64,000 nucleotides of DNA from Clostridium beijerinckii (GTDB taxonomy: Bacteria > Bacillota > Clostridia > Clostridiales > Clostridiaceae): positions 3,372,001 to 3,436,000 of the forward strand of contig NZ_CP073653.1 of assembly GCF_018223745.1 (NCBI RefSeq), written 5' to 3'. The translations under genes were made by a program, and so were the position numbers. Below, piece by piece: positions 8,827 to 17,425 of this stretch (positions within the stretch are counted from its first letter, which is position 1; the number at the start of each line of letters is the position of its first letter). The notes below the pieces were generated by a model. It was not told where the DNA came from. It did not search any database and was given only the letters and a program-made list of their open reading frames with translations.

Positions 8827-9531
8827 TTATTTATTGCCATAATGTATGGATGCAATTCCAAAAGTTAAAGATTCATATTCTGAATTTTTAAAACCTATCT
8901 TCTCTAGCGCTTCTTTAAGCTGCTTTTTATTCATAAAATTATTTACTGAATCTCTAAGATAATAATATGCCTTTTTATCACCTGTACCTATTGATCCTAC
9001 TGCTGGTAACACATGATTAAAATATAAGTCGTACATATTTTTTAAAATATGTATATTGGGTTTAGAAAGTTCTAGGCATACCACTTTTCCTCCTGGTTTT
9101 AAGACTCTGTATATTTCTGATAATGCTTTGTTTTTATCTGGAATATTTCTTAATCCAAAAGCAATTGTGATGCAGTCAAAAGTATTTTCTTCAAAGGGTA
9201 ATTCTAAAATACTGCCTTTGATTAATTCATACTTATAATCCTTTAATGATTGATTTAGTCTTTTCGCTCCAACGTTAAGCATTTCTTGGCTAAAATCTAT
9301 ACCGATAACTGCTGTATTTTTTCCAACTGCCTTACATTCATAATTAATCATTTGTCCTGTACCGCAGCACAAATCTAATACTTGATGCCCCTCCTTAATA
9401 TTACAGATTTTTATTGCTTTTCTTCTCCATAATCTATCAATATTTAATGTTAATATTGAATTTAACATATCATATCTCTTTGCAATAACAGAAAAAATCT
9501 TTTCCACATCTGTTACATTGATTTCTGCCAT
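8827..9531 (-). CDS. menG: Demethylmenaquinone methyltransferase
   Basis: Class I SAM-dependent methyltransferase of the UbiE/MenG family, 234 residues from ATG 9531. It catalyses the last step of menaquinone synthesis, methylation of the naphthoquinone ring. Visible motifs: SAM motif I VLDLCCGTGQM, motif II IGIDFSQEML, the family signature AFGLRNIPDK and LKPGGKVVCLELSKP. It is the last gene of a three-gene set with a MenA-type prenyltransferase and a CPBP membrane protease. UbiE homologues of other function exist, but the prenyltransferase and polyprenyl-synthase neighbours support a menaquinone role. Confidence 0.9.
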   Translation of the reverse strand: MAEINVTDVEKIFSVIAKRYDMLNSILTLNIDRLWRRKAIKICNIKEGHQVLDLCCGTGQMINYECKAVGKNTAVIGIDFSQEMLNVGAKRLNQSLKDYKYELIKGSILELPFEENTFDCITIAFGLRNIPDKNKALSEIYRVLKPGGKVVCLELSKPNIHILKNMYDLYFNHVLPAVGSIGTGDKKAYYYLRDSVNNFMNKKQLKEALEKIGFKNSEYESLTFGIASIHYGNK

Positions 9532-9648
9532 TATAACCACCACACATTCTTTTATTTTACGCTTATAAAACCTAATAAGTATTTAAATTAATTATGTTTC
9601 TTATAATTAAGCTTTTTAATTACTATTTTATAATTTCCATATATCTTA

Positions 9649-10275
9649 TTACATTAGTGGAAACAAAACAAATACAGTAAAATCCCAAATTGCATGAGAT
9701 ATTATTATTGGAACGAGGCTTTTTTCTTTCTTATAAATCCATCCCCAATATATTCCACATACTAAAGCAGCTACCACAAGCATAAAGTTAAATGTAATTA
9801 TATGAACACCAGCGTACAATAGAGTTGCAAATATATATCCTTTATCTTTACCAAATTTTTTTGCAAGATTGTTTTGTATAAATCCACGCCAATATATTTC
9901 TTCTCCCGGCCCTATTATAAATAATAATAGAGCTCCAATAAGTAATGAATTTCCTTGTGCTCTATTGCTATAAACTGATGCAATTTGAGCATCTTTAAAC
10001 GGAAATAAATATCCCGAAATTATATTTCCAGCATAGAAAACAAAGTACAATATTATTGCTGAAATAATTCCGATTAATATGTGTCTTAACTTTATATTTC
10101 TAAATGAAATTAAGTTCTTTTCAGAAAACAAAGCTACCATTACTAACGATAATATGGATACTCCCATTTCAATCCAAAAATTAAATGGTTTTAATACAAA
10201 TATTACAAACCACAATATTGTAGCCATAATTAATGAAGAAATAATGATCTTATTCTTACTTTTCTCTCTCTCCAA
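9649..10275 (-). CDS. CPBP-family intramembrane metalloprotease
   Basis: A 208-residue, multi-pass membrane protein with the CPBP (Abi) signature: GPGEEIYWRGFIQ containing the EE motif plus R, then a His in GVHII and a final HAIWD. The family includes type II CAAX prenyl proteases and bacteriocin-immunity proteins. Most bacterial members have no defined substrate. It is sandwiched between menA (15 nt upstream) and menG, so it is probably cotranscribed with menaquinone genes. Whether it acts on prenylated substrates is speculation. Confidence 0.85.
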   Translation of the reverse strand: MEREKSKNKIIISSLIMATILWFVIFVLKPFNFWIEMGVSILSLVMVALFSEKNLISFRNIKLRHILIGIISAIILYFVFYAGNIISGYLFPFKDAQIASVYSNRAQGNSLLIGALLLFIIGPGEEIYWRGFIQNNLAKKFGKDKGYIFATLLYAGVHIITFNFMLVVAALVCGIYWGWIYKKEKSLVPIIISHAIWDFTVFVLFPLM

Positions 10276-10290
10276 AACTTTGCCACCTTT

Positions 10291-11190
10291 CTATAAAATA
10301 TAAGCTAAAAGTATAGATAAAATTAAAAGAATTCCAAATTGACCTTGAAGCTTTCCACTCTCTTTATCAAGTTCTGCGATATTACTACTTGAATCTCCAG
10401 CTGTTCTTAATTTGTTAATGTTTTTAACAGCAGCTGATACTGTTAATAAACAAATCAAACTTAAATAAGGAATATATTTAAAAATAATCATTATGATGAG
10501 TGAAATATACGAAAGTATAATCAAGCTTGAATATACTATTTGTGCATTCTTATAGCCTACACTTATTGACAGTGTTTTAATACCAGCTTTCTTGTCATGT
10601 TTTATATCCCTGATATCATTAGCATGCAATATTGCAGTAGTAAGAAGTGCTGTTGGAATTGATATTACTAATGACTGAATAGTAAACTTCTGCATTTGCA
10701 GATAATACCCTCCAAGGGTCATTAATGGTCCGAAAATTATAAACACCAATGGTGCACCTAATCCTCTATATTTAAGCATTAACGGTTTTCCTGTGTAAAA
10801 ATATCCACATAAAGCTCCAACAATCCCTAAAATGAGAATCATAATGCCTACATTGTAAGCTAAAAACAAACCAATTAAACATCCTAAAATAAGTAATAGA
10901 ATACCGCTTCTATAAACTTCTTTTAAAGTCAGCAAGCCTTCAACAACAACTCCGCTAGAACTATGAGATTCCTTTGTATCAACTTTATTTATAAAATCAT
11001 CATGATCATTCAGTAAATTAACTGAAGCCTGCAGAAAAACAATTGCTATGATCGAAAGTATAAAATATTCAAGATTAAAATTAGGCTCTTTTAATGCTAA
11101 TATTTCCCCAAGCACAACTGGAATTGCTGAAGCTGTTAAAGAAAAAGGTCTTGAAGCTCTGATAAATAACTTAATTTTTTCAATTGTCAT
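10291..11190 (-). CDS. menA: UbiA-family prenyltransferase, MenA-type (copy 1)
   Basis: Integral membrane prenyltransferase of 299 residues. The two Asp-rich motifs that bind prenyl diphosphate-Mg are visible as NLLNDHDDFINKVD and ANDIRDIKHDKKAG. In MenA this enzyme joins the polyprenyl chain to 1,4-dihydroxy-2-naphthoate. First gene of the menA-CPBP-menG set. The second copy at 38560-39447 looks closer to classical MenA (NDYFDYKRGAD). This copy may differ in substrate; heme O/other UbiA roles cannot be excluded. Confidence 0.83.
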   Translation of the reverse strand: MTIEKIKLFIRASRPFSLTASAIPVVLGEILALKEPNFNLEYFILSIIAIVFLQASVNLLNDHDDFINKVDTKESHSSSGVVVEGLLTLKEVYRSGILLLILGCLIGLFLAYNVGIMILILGIVGALCGYFYTGKPLMLKYRGLGAPLVFIIFGPLMTLGGYYLQMQKFTIQSLVISIPTALLTTAILHANDIRDIKHDKKAGIKTLSISVGYKNAQIVYSSLIILSYISLIIMIIFKYIPYLSLICLLTVSAAVKNINKLRTAGDSSSNIAELDKESGKLQGQFGILLILSILLAYIL

Positions 11191-11271
11191 TTTCTTTTAA
11201 TCACCTCTATCAACTAATCTTTCTTCATTTGTATTAATTTATTCTTCTTATAAGATGCAAGAAAAATAATA

Positions 11272-11309
11272 TTATAGCTTATCTAAAATAATTTTTAGAT
11301 AAGCTATAA
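11272..11309 (-). terminator. Terminator of the polyprenyl synthase-DoxX-YtkA-polyferredoxin operon
   Basis: Long perfect stem: TTATAGCTTATCTAAAA pairs with TTTTAGATAAGCTATAA over a short loop, directly after the polyferredoxin stop codon. Confidence 0.75.
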
Positions 11310-11316
11310 AGGATCA

Positions 11317-12708
11317 TTACATACGCATTGCCATAGGTAGTGAGAATAACATTATATTAACTACTGCTAGTAATATTAAAAGAATAGAATATACTATTGT
11401 TGTGCTAACTTTTTTAGATTCATAATTATTCTTCGATATTTTATATACAGTATATATTGAACCAAGAGTTCCAATTGCTATTAATATAAACTGAAACGCT
11501 TGTATCGTTGGGTCATCTAAAATAGCTGAAGATGTATGTTGAATTTCAACTCCAAATAATTCTATAAATGTATAGAATACAGATTTTCCTTCTGCTAGTA
11601 AATGGAATAAATTATGAGCTATATGTGCAGCCATATCTAATGGTATGAGCGCATATCCATACTTCGTGAAATTTTCTTTTAACGAAGCTTTATTAAATGT
11701 TTTTGCAACTAATCCTGTTATAGATAACAATGCTACTGGTATAGCCATAGCTATAATAAATGTTATAGTAAAAGTAATAGCATAATTTTGTGTTCCTGTT
11801 ACATTTTCAAGCCATGCAAGCATTCCATCCCATATTTCTAACATTGTAATGTTTTGTACAAATACTATACCCATAATTACAACAGCTAAAAATGATGCAT
11901 CTAATCGTGGCTTTCTAATAAACCATAATTCTTTAGTAGGTGGACGCAATGATATTTGAATTGAATTGTTAGGACAATTCTTTACACAATTACCACAGAA
12001 ATTACATTCTGCATTATCTTCCATAGTTTTTGGGAATTCAAACATAGGACATCCTTCTGCCCTTTCACTCCCTTTATAACAATGTGCTGCTGTACATTTA
12101 GCACATATATCTTTTGTTCCACGTAATTGCAGCATCCCTGCTCTTGAATAATTTCCAGATAATCCGCCTAAGAAACATAGATATCTACACCAGGTTCTAC
12201 GTTCCCAAAAAGCACCTGAGAATATTACACCAATTGTAATAAGTAGGAGTAATGTTCCTGAACCTCTAGGTGATTCAACGACTCCAAAAACGTGATCACT
12301 CCATGTAATTGCTAAGAACATTGCATCTATAAGCCATACTCCGTATTTTCTTAGAAATTTAGGTACTGGCTTTTTGCTTCCTACAAATTTTTGTACTACA
12401 TCACTTAAGGCTCCAAATGGACATATAGCACACCAAAACCTACCTGTTAAAAATAATAGTATTGGAAGTATAGGCCACCACAATACCCAAGTTCCCGCTG
12501 TACCAAAGTTATCGTGAGCTTCGTCAGGTCCAGTTAGTAATTCAAACACGATGAATGCAAATACTATTCCTACAAATAGCTGAAATATTCCTGGATACCA
12601 CTTACTTTTAATGAAGCTCTTAAGTATTTTATTATTTAATAAATTATTTCCTCTTTGCTCTTGTGATGCCTTTGTTTCATCACTAAGTTTCTTGTCCAAC
12701 TTCGACAT
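11317..12708 (-). CDS. NapH/CcoG-like membrane polyferredoxin
   Basis: A 463-residue membrane protein with 4Fe-4S centres. Soluble N-terminus, then several transmembrane helices. The family cluster motifs are CAICPFGALSD (about residue 92) and CRYLCFLGG (about 175). Two ferredoxin-type cluster regions follow: CAKCTAAHCYKG and CNFCGNCVKNCP. The C-terminal half adds about five more membrane helices. NapH, NosR and CcoG relatives pass electrons between quinol and extracytoplasmic or metal-handling partners. It is the last gene after YtkA-like and DoxX genes, a combination suggesting a membrane redox module linked to metal or quinone handling. Exact function unknown. Confidence 0.82.
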   Translation of the reverse strand: MSKLDKKLSDETKASQEQRGNNLLNNKILKSFIKSKWYPGIFQLFVGIVFAFIVFELLTGPDEAHDNFGTAGTWVLWWPILPILLFLTGRFWCAICPFGALSDVVQKFVGSKKPVPKFLRKYGVWLIDAMFLAITWSDHVFGVVESPRGSGTLLLLITIGVIFSGAFWERRTWCRYLCFLGGLSGNYSRAGMLQLRGTKDICAKCTAAHCYKGSERAEGCPMFEFPKTMEDNAECNFCGNCVKNCPNNSIQISLRPPTKELWFIRKPRLDASFLAVVIMGIVFVQNITMLEIWDGMLAWLENVTGTQNYAITFTITFIIAMAIPVALLSITGLVAKTFNKASLKENFTKYGYALIPLDMAAHIAHNLFHLLAEGKSVFYTFIELFGVEIQHTSSAILDDPTIQAFQFILIAIGTLGSIYTVYKISKNNYESKKVSTTIVYSILLILLAVVNIMLFSLPMAMRM

Positions 12709-12734
12709 TAAACTATCACCTCTATTCTTTATCT

Positions 12735-13274
12735 TTATTTGCTACTTTTTTTCTTTACTGCAGCTACTATAATTATTACTACCACTATTCCTACAAATCC
12801 ACCTATAACTACCCAGTTTGGTCCACCGCTAACCACATCCGCATCAAACTCTACATCCTTCTGTTCTCCATTTACCATAATGTTAGCTGTAATAACCCAT
12901 TTACCTTTATCAGTGAAATTAATTTTCCCCATGTATTGACCATCTTTACTATTTTCTAATGATACTTCAATTGGCTTTTTACCATTCATATCCATGCCCA
13001 TATCAGAGTTCTTGTCCATTTCTGCACTAATCTTAACATCAGCATTTTCAATTTTTTTATCATTATTATCATGCAATGTGATCATTACATCATTATCACC
13101 GGTTTTAACTTTGTTATCTTTATTAAACGTTAATTCTGCATTTATACCATTTACACTTTTTTCTGTTCCTTTCCCCATATCCATGTTACCCATTCCATCA
13201 GCAAAAGCTGCTGTTGAAAGGCCTAACGTAAGAATTAAACTTAATATTGCACCTCTAATTGTTTTCTTTTTCAT
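12735..13274 (-). CDS. Secreted YtkA/FixH-like domain protein with C-terminal anchor
   Basis: A 179-residue exported protein. N-terminal signal peptide (MKKKTIRGAILSLILTLGLS... cleaved near AFA), a Met-rich stretch GMGNMDMGKG, and an immunoglobulin-like YtkA/FixH beta-domain (residues about 45-145). It ends in a C-terminal transmembrane helix and a lysine-rich tail. A second Met motif is DMGMDMNGK. Met-rich extracytoplasmic segments often bind Cu(I). Lies 27 nt before the polyferredoxin gene in the same operon. FixH-like domains are associated with copper and oxidase biogenesis in other bacteria; that role here is inference. Confidence 0.78.
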   Translation of the reverse strand: MKKKTIRGAILSLILTLGLSTAAFADGMGNMDMGKGTEKSVNGINAELTFNKDNKVKTGDNDVMITLHDNNDKKIENADVKISAEMDKNSDMGMDMNGKKPIEVSLENSKDGQYMGKINFTDKGKWVITANIMVNGEQKDVEFDADVVSGGPNWVVIGGFVGIVVVIIIVAAVKKKSSK

Positions 13275-13351
13275 TGTTTTTTGACTCCCTTCATTATCAC
13301 GTCTAAAGACTTAATTTCTTTTTTGTTATATTTTTATTTTCTATGCTATAT

Positions 13352-13846
13352 TTATTGTTTACCATATTTCTTTTTCCAAAAGGATACAATTAACTGATCA
13401 ATCCCAATTTTATAAGCGTTTGCTCCAGCTGCCATTAAAATTATAGCTGCAGTATATAAAATTGGATTAGTGCTAGTAGTTCCTGCTAATAAGTAATTTA
13501 GATTCATAAATGCTCCACCAATCAAACCTGCTATAGTAAAAGCTCCAAGGATTAAACTAATACCAACAAGAAGTTCTCCGGCTGGAACTACATACGTGAA
13601 TACTCCTACATTTGGCAAAGCAACACTTTCAACAAATCTTGCATACCACAACTGTACTGATGGATGATCTCCGGTTGCTTTAGCTAAAGCTCCTTTTAAA
13701 AATCCTGTTATCGCTACACCTGATTGACTTCCTACCCAAGTTGGATCCTTAAGTTTCTCTATTGCTGGAACTATCCATTGATAGCCTAGCCATATACGCA
13801 AAATTGTCCACACAGGAACTAAATATTTATTTCTAAAAAATCTCAT
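13352..13846 (-). CDS. DoxX-family membrane protein
   Basis: A 164-residue protein with about four transmembrane segments. The DoxX/DoxD pattern is seen in the first helix (LRIWLGYQWIVPAIEKL) and in the VPAGELLVGISLILGAF segment. DoxD is a subunit of archaeal thiosulfate:quinone oxidoreductase. Most bacterial DoxX proteins are uncharacterised and linked to redox or sulfur metabolism. It sits between the polyprenyl diphosphate synthase and the YtkA-like protein, spaced 41 and 77 nt, so it is very likely cotranscribed and may interact with quinone. Confidence 0.85.
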   Translation of the reverse strand: MRFFRNKYLVPVWTILRIWLGYQWIVPAIEKLKDPTWVGSQSGVAITGFLKGALAKATGDHPSVQLWYARFVESVALPNVGVFTYVVPAGELLVGISLILGAFTIAGLIGGAFMNLNYLLAGTTSTNPILYTAAIILMAAGANAYKIGIDQLIVSFWKKKYGKQ

Positions 13847-13887
13847 TTAATGTCATCTCCCTTGTGATATTTATTATGAATTTAAGA

Positions 13888-14715
13888 TTAAGCATTTTTT
13901 GTTTTCTTATTTGAAGATTCAAGTATATGATTTAAAAGACTATTCATGCTATCCTTATAAACCGAAGTCTCTAAATTTTTAATTGCTTGTTCAGCTTTTA
14001 AAGCAAACTCTTTAGCATCTTCAACCGTTATATTATTTTTAGTAGCGTTAGAATCACCATCTGTGCAATCATCAATGATTTGATATAACATTCCTAAATT
14101 TAAGCCGTAATTTTCCAAGGCTTCAATTTCTTCTTCTTTTGCATTAACTGTTTTTGCTCCAAGCTTACAGCAGGCAGCCATAAAGGATGCAGTTTTGCCT
14201 TCTATTATGTTAAAGTAATCCTGCTTTGTAATTTCATGATTTTGAGCTTGTTCAATTTCTGCAACGCACATTTTTTCAATAACTTGTGTAATTATTTGTT
14301 CTGCATCATTTGTTGGTAGTTTTAATAATATTGAAAATGCTTTAGCATAAAAGGCATCCCCTGCGAGAACCGCTATCTTTCTACCATATATATTATTTAA
14401 CGTCTTTTGACCACGGCGAAATAAATCATTGTCAATTATATCGTCATGTACCAAACTAGCACTATGTATTAGCTCAATTGCTACACATAAATTAATTAAT
14501 TGCATTCTCTCATCTATAGTCATTTCAGGATTTATAGCTTTAGCTGAAAGTATTATCAAACTAGGACGAAGATATTTTCCTGGAACCTTAAAGAAATATT
14601 CAAATATCTCTTGAGTTGAACCCGAACTAAAATCTTTTCCAATATTTTTTAAAATCATCTCAACTTCATAAAGCTCTTTACTCACAGCATTTTTAGCTTT
14701 TATAAAATTTGACAT
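13888..14715 (-). CDS. hepT: Polyprenyl diphosphate synthase (heptaprenyl-type)
   Basis: A trans-isoprenyl diphosphate synthase of 275 residues. ATG 14715 with GAGGTGGTGAGG upstream is preferred over a longer frame. The first Asp-rich motif is LVHDDIIDNDLFRRG and the second is YQIIDDCTD, the two Mg-diphosphate sites. It would build the side chain of menaquinone from farnesyl or geranyl diphosphate. The promoter carries the double 11-bp repeat. First gene of an operon with DoxX, YtkA-like and polyferredoxin genes. Chain length cannot be read from sequence alone; the symbol follows the menaquinone context. Confidence 0.85.
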   Translation of the reverse strand: MSNFIKAKNAVSKELYEVEMILKNIGKDFSSGSTQEIFEYFFKVPGKYLRPSLIILSAKAINPEMTIDERMQLINLCVAIELIHSASLVHDDIIDNDLFRRGQKTLNNIYGRKIAVLAGDAFYAKAFSILLKLPTNDAEQIITQVIEKMCVAEIEQAQNHEITKQDYFNIIEGKTASFMAACCKLGAKTVNAKEEEIEALENYGLNLGMLYQIIDDCTDGDSNATKNNITVEDAKEFALKAEQAIKNLETSVYKDSMNSLLNHILESSNKKTKNA

Positions 14716-14812
14716 GACCTCACCACCTCTCAATAATCTAATCTTTTAGTATAATTATTTATTTTAATTTTTATATAATTGAATTACTGTTCTTTAGAGA
14801 GTATACAAAGAA

Positions 14813-14834
14813 CATGTGTAGAAATTATGAAGAT
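14813..14834 (-). promoter_or_regulatory. Double 11-bp repeat promoter of the polyprenyl synthase operon
   Basis: Halves ATCTTCATAAT and TTCTACACATG in the direction of transcription, then 7 bp and TATACT (14805-14800). Expected start of transcription is about 80 nt before the hepT start codon. Confidence 0.75.
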
Positions 14835-14930
14835 AATTTTATAAATAATCAAAATAATAATTACTTTCAGATCTGCTATATGTAATTCAAATTTAGTCAG
14901 TGTCACCCGTAACCTCTGGCATTAAAAATA

Positions 14931-14974
14931 TAATAAGAGCTCCAATAAAAACCAAAATTTTATTAGAGCTCTTT
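14931..14974 (-). terminator. Terminator after Lgt paralogue 1
   Basis: AATAAGAGCTC pairs with GAGCTCTTTA, with an inner AATAAAA/TTTTATT stem. Lies 53 nt beyond the lgt stop. Confidence 0.7.
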
Positions 14975-15027
14975 AACTTTATAATATTTTATTTACCTCT
15001 AGTTGAAACACAAACACAATTCATTAG

Positions 15028-15861
15028 TTATCCTTGCACAAAATAAAATACAAATACAGATATTACCACCAATGCAATTAAAATAATTATTGAACTTGTT
15101 AAATTTACTTTATTCTCTTCCACATAAATCCTATCGTTTCCTGCGACCCTCTTGGATAAGAATATATAAATGGCTAATCCTATAATAACTAAAGCAAGAC
15201 TTAATAAATGCGAAATTGAAAACGGACCCCAGATAACAGGATTTATTCTAAAGAATTCTACAATACCTCTTATTATGGCAAAAGCGATTAAGTAAATTAT
15301 AAATAATTCACCTTCAAATTTTTTCTTGTAACTTCTTCTCCATAGAACTATAAATAATATATAGTCTAAAATAAACTCATATACTTGTGCAGGATGAAGC
15401 AGTTGCCCATTATAGTTAATCCCCCATATCATTATGTTTGCCATTGGTTTGCCAAATACATCGCACCCTACTCTACCTATACCTTGAGCCAATGCAATAC
15501 CCACCACTGAAATATCTGCAAGTTTTAAAAATGATATCTTACTCTTAATAGAGTATATGTATCCTGCAAGCACAGCGGAAACAATTCCTCCGTGTATAGA
15601 TAACCCACCCTCATTTATTTTAAATATTTCTCCTGGATTACTAAAATAAAATGATGGATTATAAAAAAGAATATAAAATAATCTAGCTCCTAATACACCC
15701 GCTATAACAACAATAAAAATTAGATTAAATATTATGTCTTCATTTATTCCTCTTTTTTCCCCTTGCTTAATTGCAAATGCTCCGCCTGTAATTACAGCTA
15801 ATGCTATCATTAGTCCAAAAAAGTATATATGTATTGGGCCAAAACTAAACAGTTCCTTCAT
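15028..15861 (-). CDS. lgt: Lgt-family prolipoprotein diacylglyceryl transferase paralogue
   Basis: A 277-residue, seven-helix membrane protein of the Lgt family, which moves diacylglycerol from phosphatidylglycerol to lipoprotein Cys. Family features present: GARLFYILF, GGLSIHGG and the first half of the signature, AQGIGRVG. The second half departs from the norm: CDVFGKPM replaces the usual NFxNxE. The canonical copy at 44246-45028 keeps [13 protein letters not shown]. This copy may have altered activity or specificity. It follows a Cys-rich miniprotein gene by 41 nt. Confidence 0.8.
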   Translation of the reverse strand: MKELFSFGPIHIYFFGLMIALAVITGGAFAIKQGEKRGINEDIIFNLIFIVVIAGVLGARLFYILFYNPSFYFSNPGEIFKINEGGLSIHGGIVSAVLAGYIYSIKSKISFLKLADISVVGIALAQGIGRVGCDVFGKPMANIMIWGINYNGQLLHPAQVYEFILDYILFIVLWRRSYKKKFEGELFIIYLIAFAIIRGIVEFFRINPVIWGPFSISHLLSLALVIIGLAIYIFLSKRVAGNDRIYVEENKVNLTSSIIILIALVVISVFVFYFVQG

Positions 15862-15902
15862 ACTATTAACTTCCTTCCTACAAATTTAAAATAACTATAA
15901 AA

Positions 15903-16043
15903 CTATTTACTACACTTTTTCTTGGACTTACCATCTTTATTACAACAGCATCCCCCTGAAGCTTTTTTTATTACTTTGTGATAAAGAATATGCGCAACAA
16001 ATAAAACTACTACCACCGTTATTGCTACTTCAATGACCATCAT
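15903..16043 (-). CDS. Cys-rich single-span miniprotein (FeoB-associated type)
   Basis: A 46-residue protein. GGAGGT lies 5 nt before ATG 16043. A single transmembrane helix (residues about 3-22) is followed by a basic linker with GGCCCNKDGKSKKKC. This layout resembles FeoB-associated Cys-rich membrane proteins, thought to aid ferrous iron uptake, but no feoB is in the window. A shorter relative lies at 26889-26972. It is followed by lgt on the same strand, perhaps in one transcript. Confidence 0.7.
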   Translation of the reverse strand: MMVIEVAITVVVVLFVAHILYHKVIKKASGGCCCNKDGKSKKKCSK

Positions 16044-16113
16044 TCATACCTCCAACTACAATATCTTAATTTAAAATTTGATATTTTCTATTCTAATGGC
16101 TAAAAATATTAGC

Positions 16114-17217
16114 TTATTTAACTCTTCTTGCTGTAATATAATCTGGTCTATCTATTGATGATATTTTTATTACATCACCTGTTCTCGGCGCATGAATATA
16201 TGTCCCATTCCCTACATACATTCCCATATGAGTAGGATTTCCGCCCTTACCATAGAATATTAAATCTCCAGGCTGTAGTTCGGATTTTGAAACTTCATAT
16301 CCATCATTTATTTGGTCATAAGTTGTTCTTCCAAGGCTAATACCAAAGTGTGCATATACATATTGTGTAAAACCAGAACAATCGAATCCTGTAGAAGGAC
16401 TTGTTCCTCCCCACAGGTAAGGAGTTCCTAAGAAATTTGAAGCATATGCTATTATGTTATTATCAGAAACGGGTGCAGATTTTGCGCCTCTCGATGCATT
16501 AGTAACTCTAGGTGCTTCATTTCTTATTTTATTTACTTGATTCATAGTTGCGCTTACTTGCACTTGAGATTCATCTACTTTTGATGCAAATAATTTTTCC
16601 TGATCTTTGGCCTCTTGAATAAGCTTCTTTTGATCTGCTATATTTGTATTTAGACTTATAAGCTTGTCTTCATTTTCGCTTTTTAATGCAAGCAAATCAT
16701 TATACTTAACTTCAAGAGATGTTTTTTTACTTTCTACTTCTGACTTCTTATCATTTAAATCACTTATTACTTGTTTATCAAGTCCAATTATTTTTCTAAT
16801 TGCTTCAGCTCTTGTTATTAAATCACTGAAACTTTCAGATTCCAATAAGATTTTTAGATAGTTAGACTGCCCATTTATGTACATAGCTCTTACTCTTTGA
16901 TCTAATACATCTTGCTTAGCTTCTACTTCTTTTTCAACCTGAGTAATTTGCTTTTTTGTTGTTTGGATATCGTTTTCTGCCCCAGTTATGTTATTCTTAT
17001 TTGCTTCAATCTTCATCATATAATCTTCAATTTGATTATCCAACTCTTCAATGCTTGCTTCAAGCTGGTGTCGTTTATCTTGTACTTCCTTTAAGGAATT
17101 TTTATTTTGCTCCAATTGAGTTTGTGCTTGATTAGATGTTGGTGCAGCAAATGCTGAAACTTGAGTAATCATCACTAATGCTGTTGCAAGCATAACCGTT
17201 TTAATTGTTTTTTTCAC
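16114..17217 (-). CDS. Secreted coiled-coil NlpC/P60 peptidoglycan hydrolase (CwlO/PcsB-like)
   Basis: A 367-residue exported hydrolase. Signal peptide to about residue 28 (VSAFA), a long coiled coil (about 30-215), and a C-terminal NlpC/P60 domain (about 250-367). The catalytic triad context is visible: FDCSGFTQYVY (Cys), THMGMYVG (His) and YIHAPRTG (His/polar). The PGDLIFYG strand is typical. Coiled-coil NlpC/P60 or CHAP hydrolases are activated by the FtsEX complex in B. subtilis (CwlO) and S. pneumoniae (PcsB). Here ftsEX is divergently encoded 208 bp away, with mirrored repeat promoters for both, strongly suggesting that it is the FtsEX-controlled hydrolase. Confidence 0.92.
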   Translation of the reverse strand: MKKTIKTVMLATALVMITQVSAFAAPTSNQAQTQLEQNKNSLKEVQDKRHQLEASIEELDNQIEDYMMKIEANKNNITGAENDIQTTKKQITQVEKEVEAKQDVLDQRVRAMYINGQSNYLKILLESESFSDLITRAEAIRKIIGLDKQVISDLNDKKSEVESKKTSLEVKYNDLLALKSENEDKLISLNTNIADQKKLIQEAKDQEKLFASKVDESQVQVSATMNQVNKIRNEAPRVTNASRGAKSAPVSDNNIIAYASNFLGTPYLWGGTSPSTGFDCSGFTQYVYAHFGISLGRTTYDQINDGYEVSKSELQPGDLIFYGKGGNPTHMGMYVGNGTYIHAPRTGDVIKISSIDRPDYITARRVK

Positions 17218-17288
17218 TTATATCGCTCCCTTATTTATAGAGTAATACTTGTCTCTCTTTTGTAAATTCAATCCTATACTACACTAAA

Positions 17289-17310
17289 ATTGTGTAGAAA
17301 TTATGTAGAT
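17289..17310 (-). promoter_or_regulatory. Double 11-bp repeat promoter of the NlpC/P60 hydrolase
   Basis: Halves ATCTACATAAT and TTCTACACAAT, then 7 bp (TTTAGTG) and TAGTAT. On the opposite strand the core reads TGTAGA, 5 bp, TGTAGA, which resembles the WalR consensus TGTWAH-N5-TGTWAH. Confidence 0.75.
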
Positions 17311-17338
17311 TCGTATAAAGGAATACATTACCATAAGG

Positions 17339-17360
17339 AAACACATAATTTCTTCATAAT
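17339..17360 (+). promoter_or_regulatory. Double 11-bp repeat promoter of ftsEX
   Basis: Halves AAACACATAAT and TTCTTCATAAT, then 7 bp (AATAAGT) and a perfect TATAAT (17368-17373). This one lies on the plus strand, back to back with the hydrolase promoter, 28 bp apart. Confidence 0.75.
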
Positions 17361-17425
17361 AATAAGTTATAATATTACAAAAACACACAAGTATATTTAA
17401 CTAACATCTAATTGGAGGATTACTA

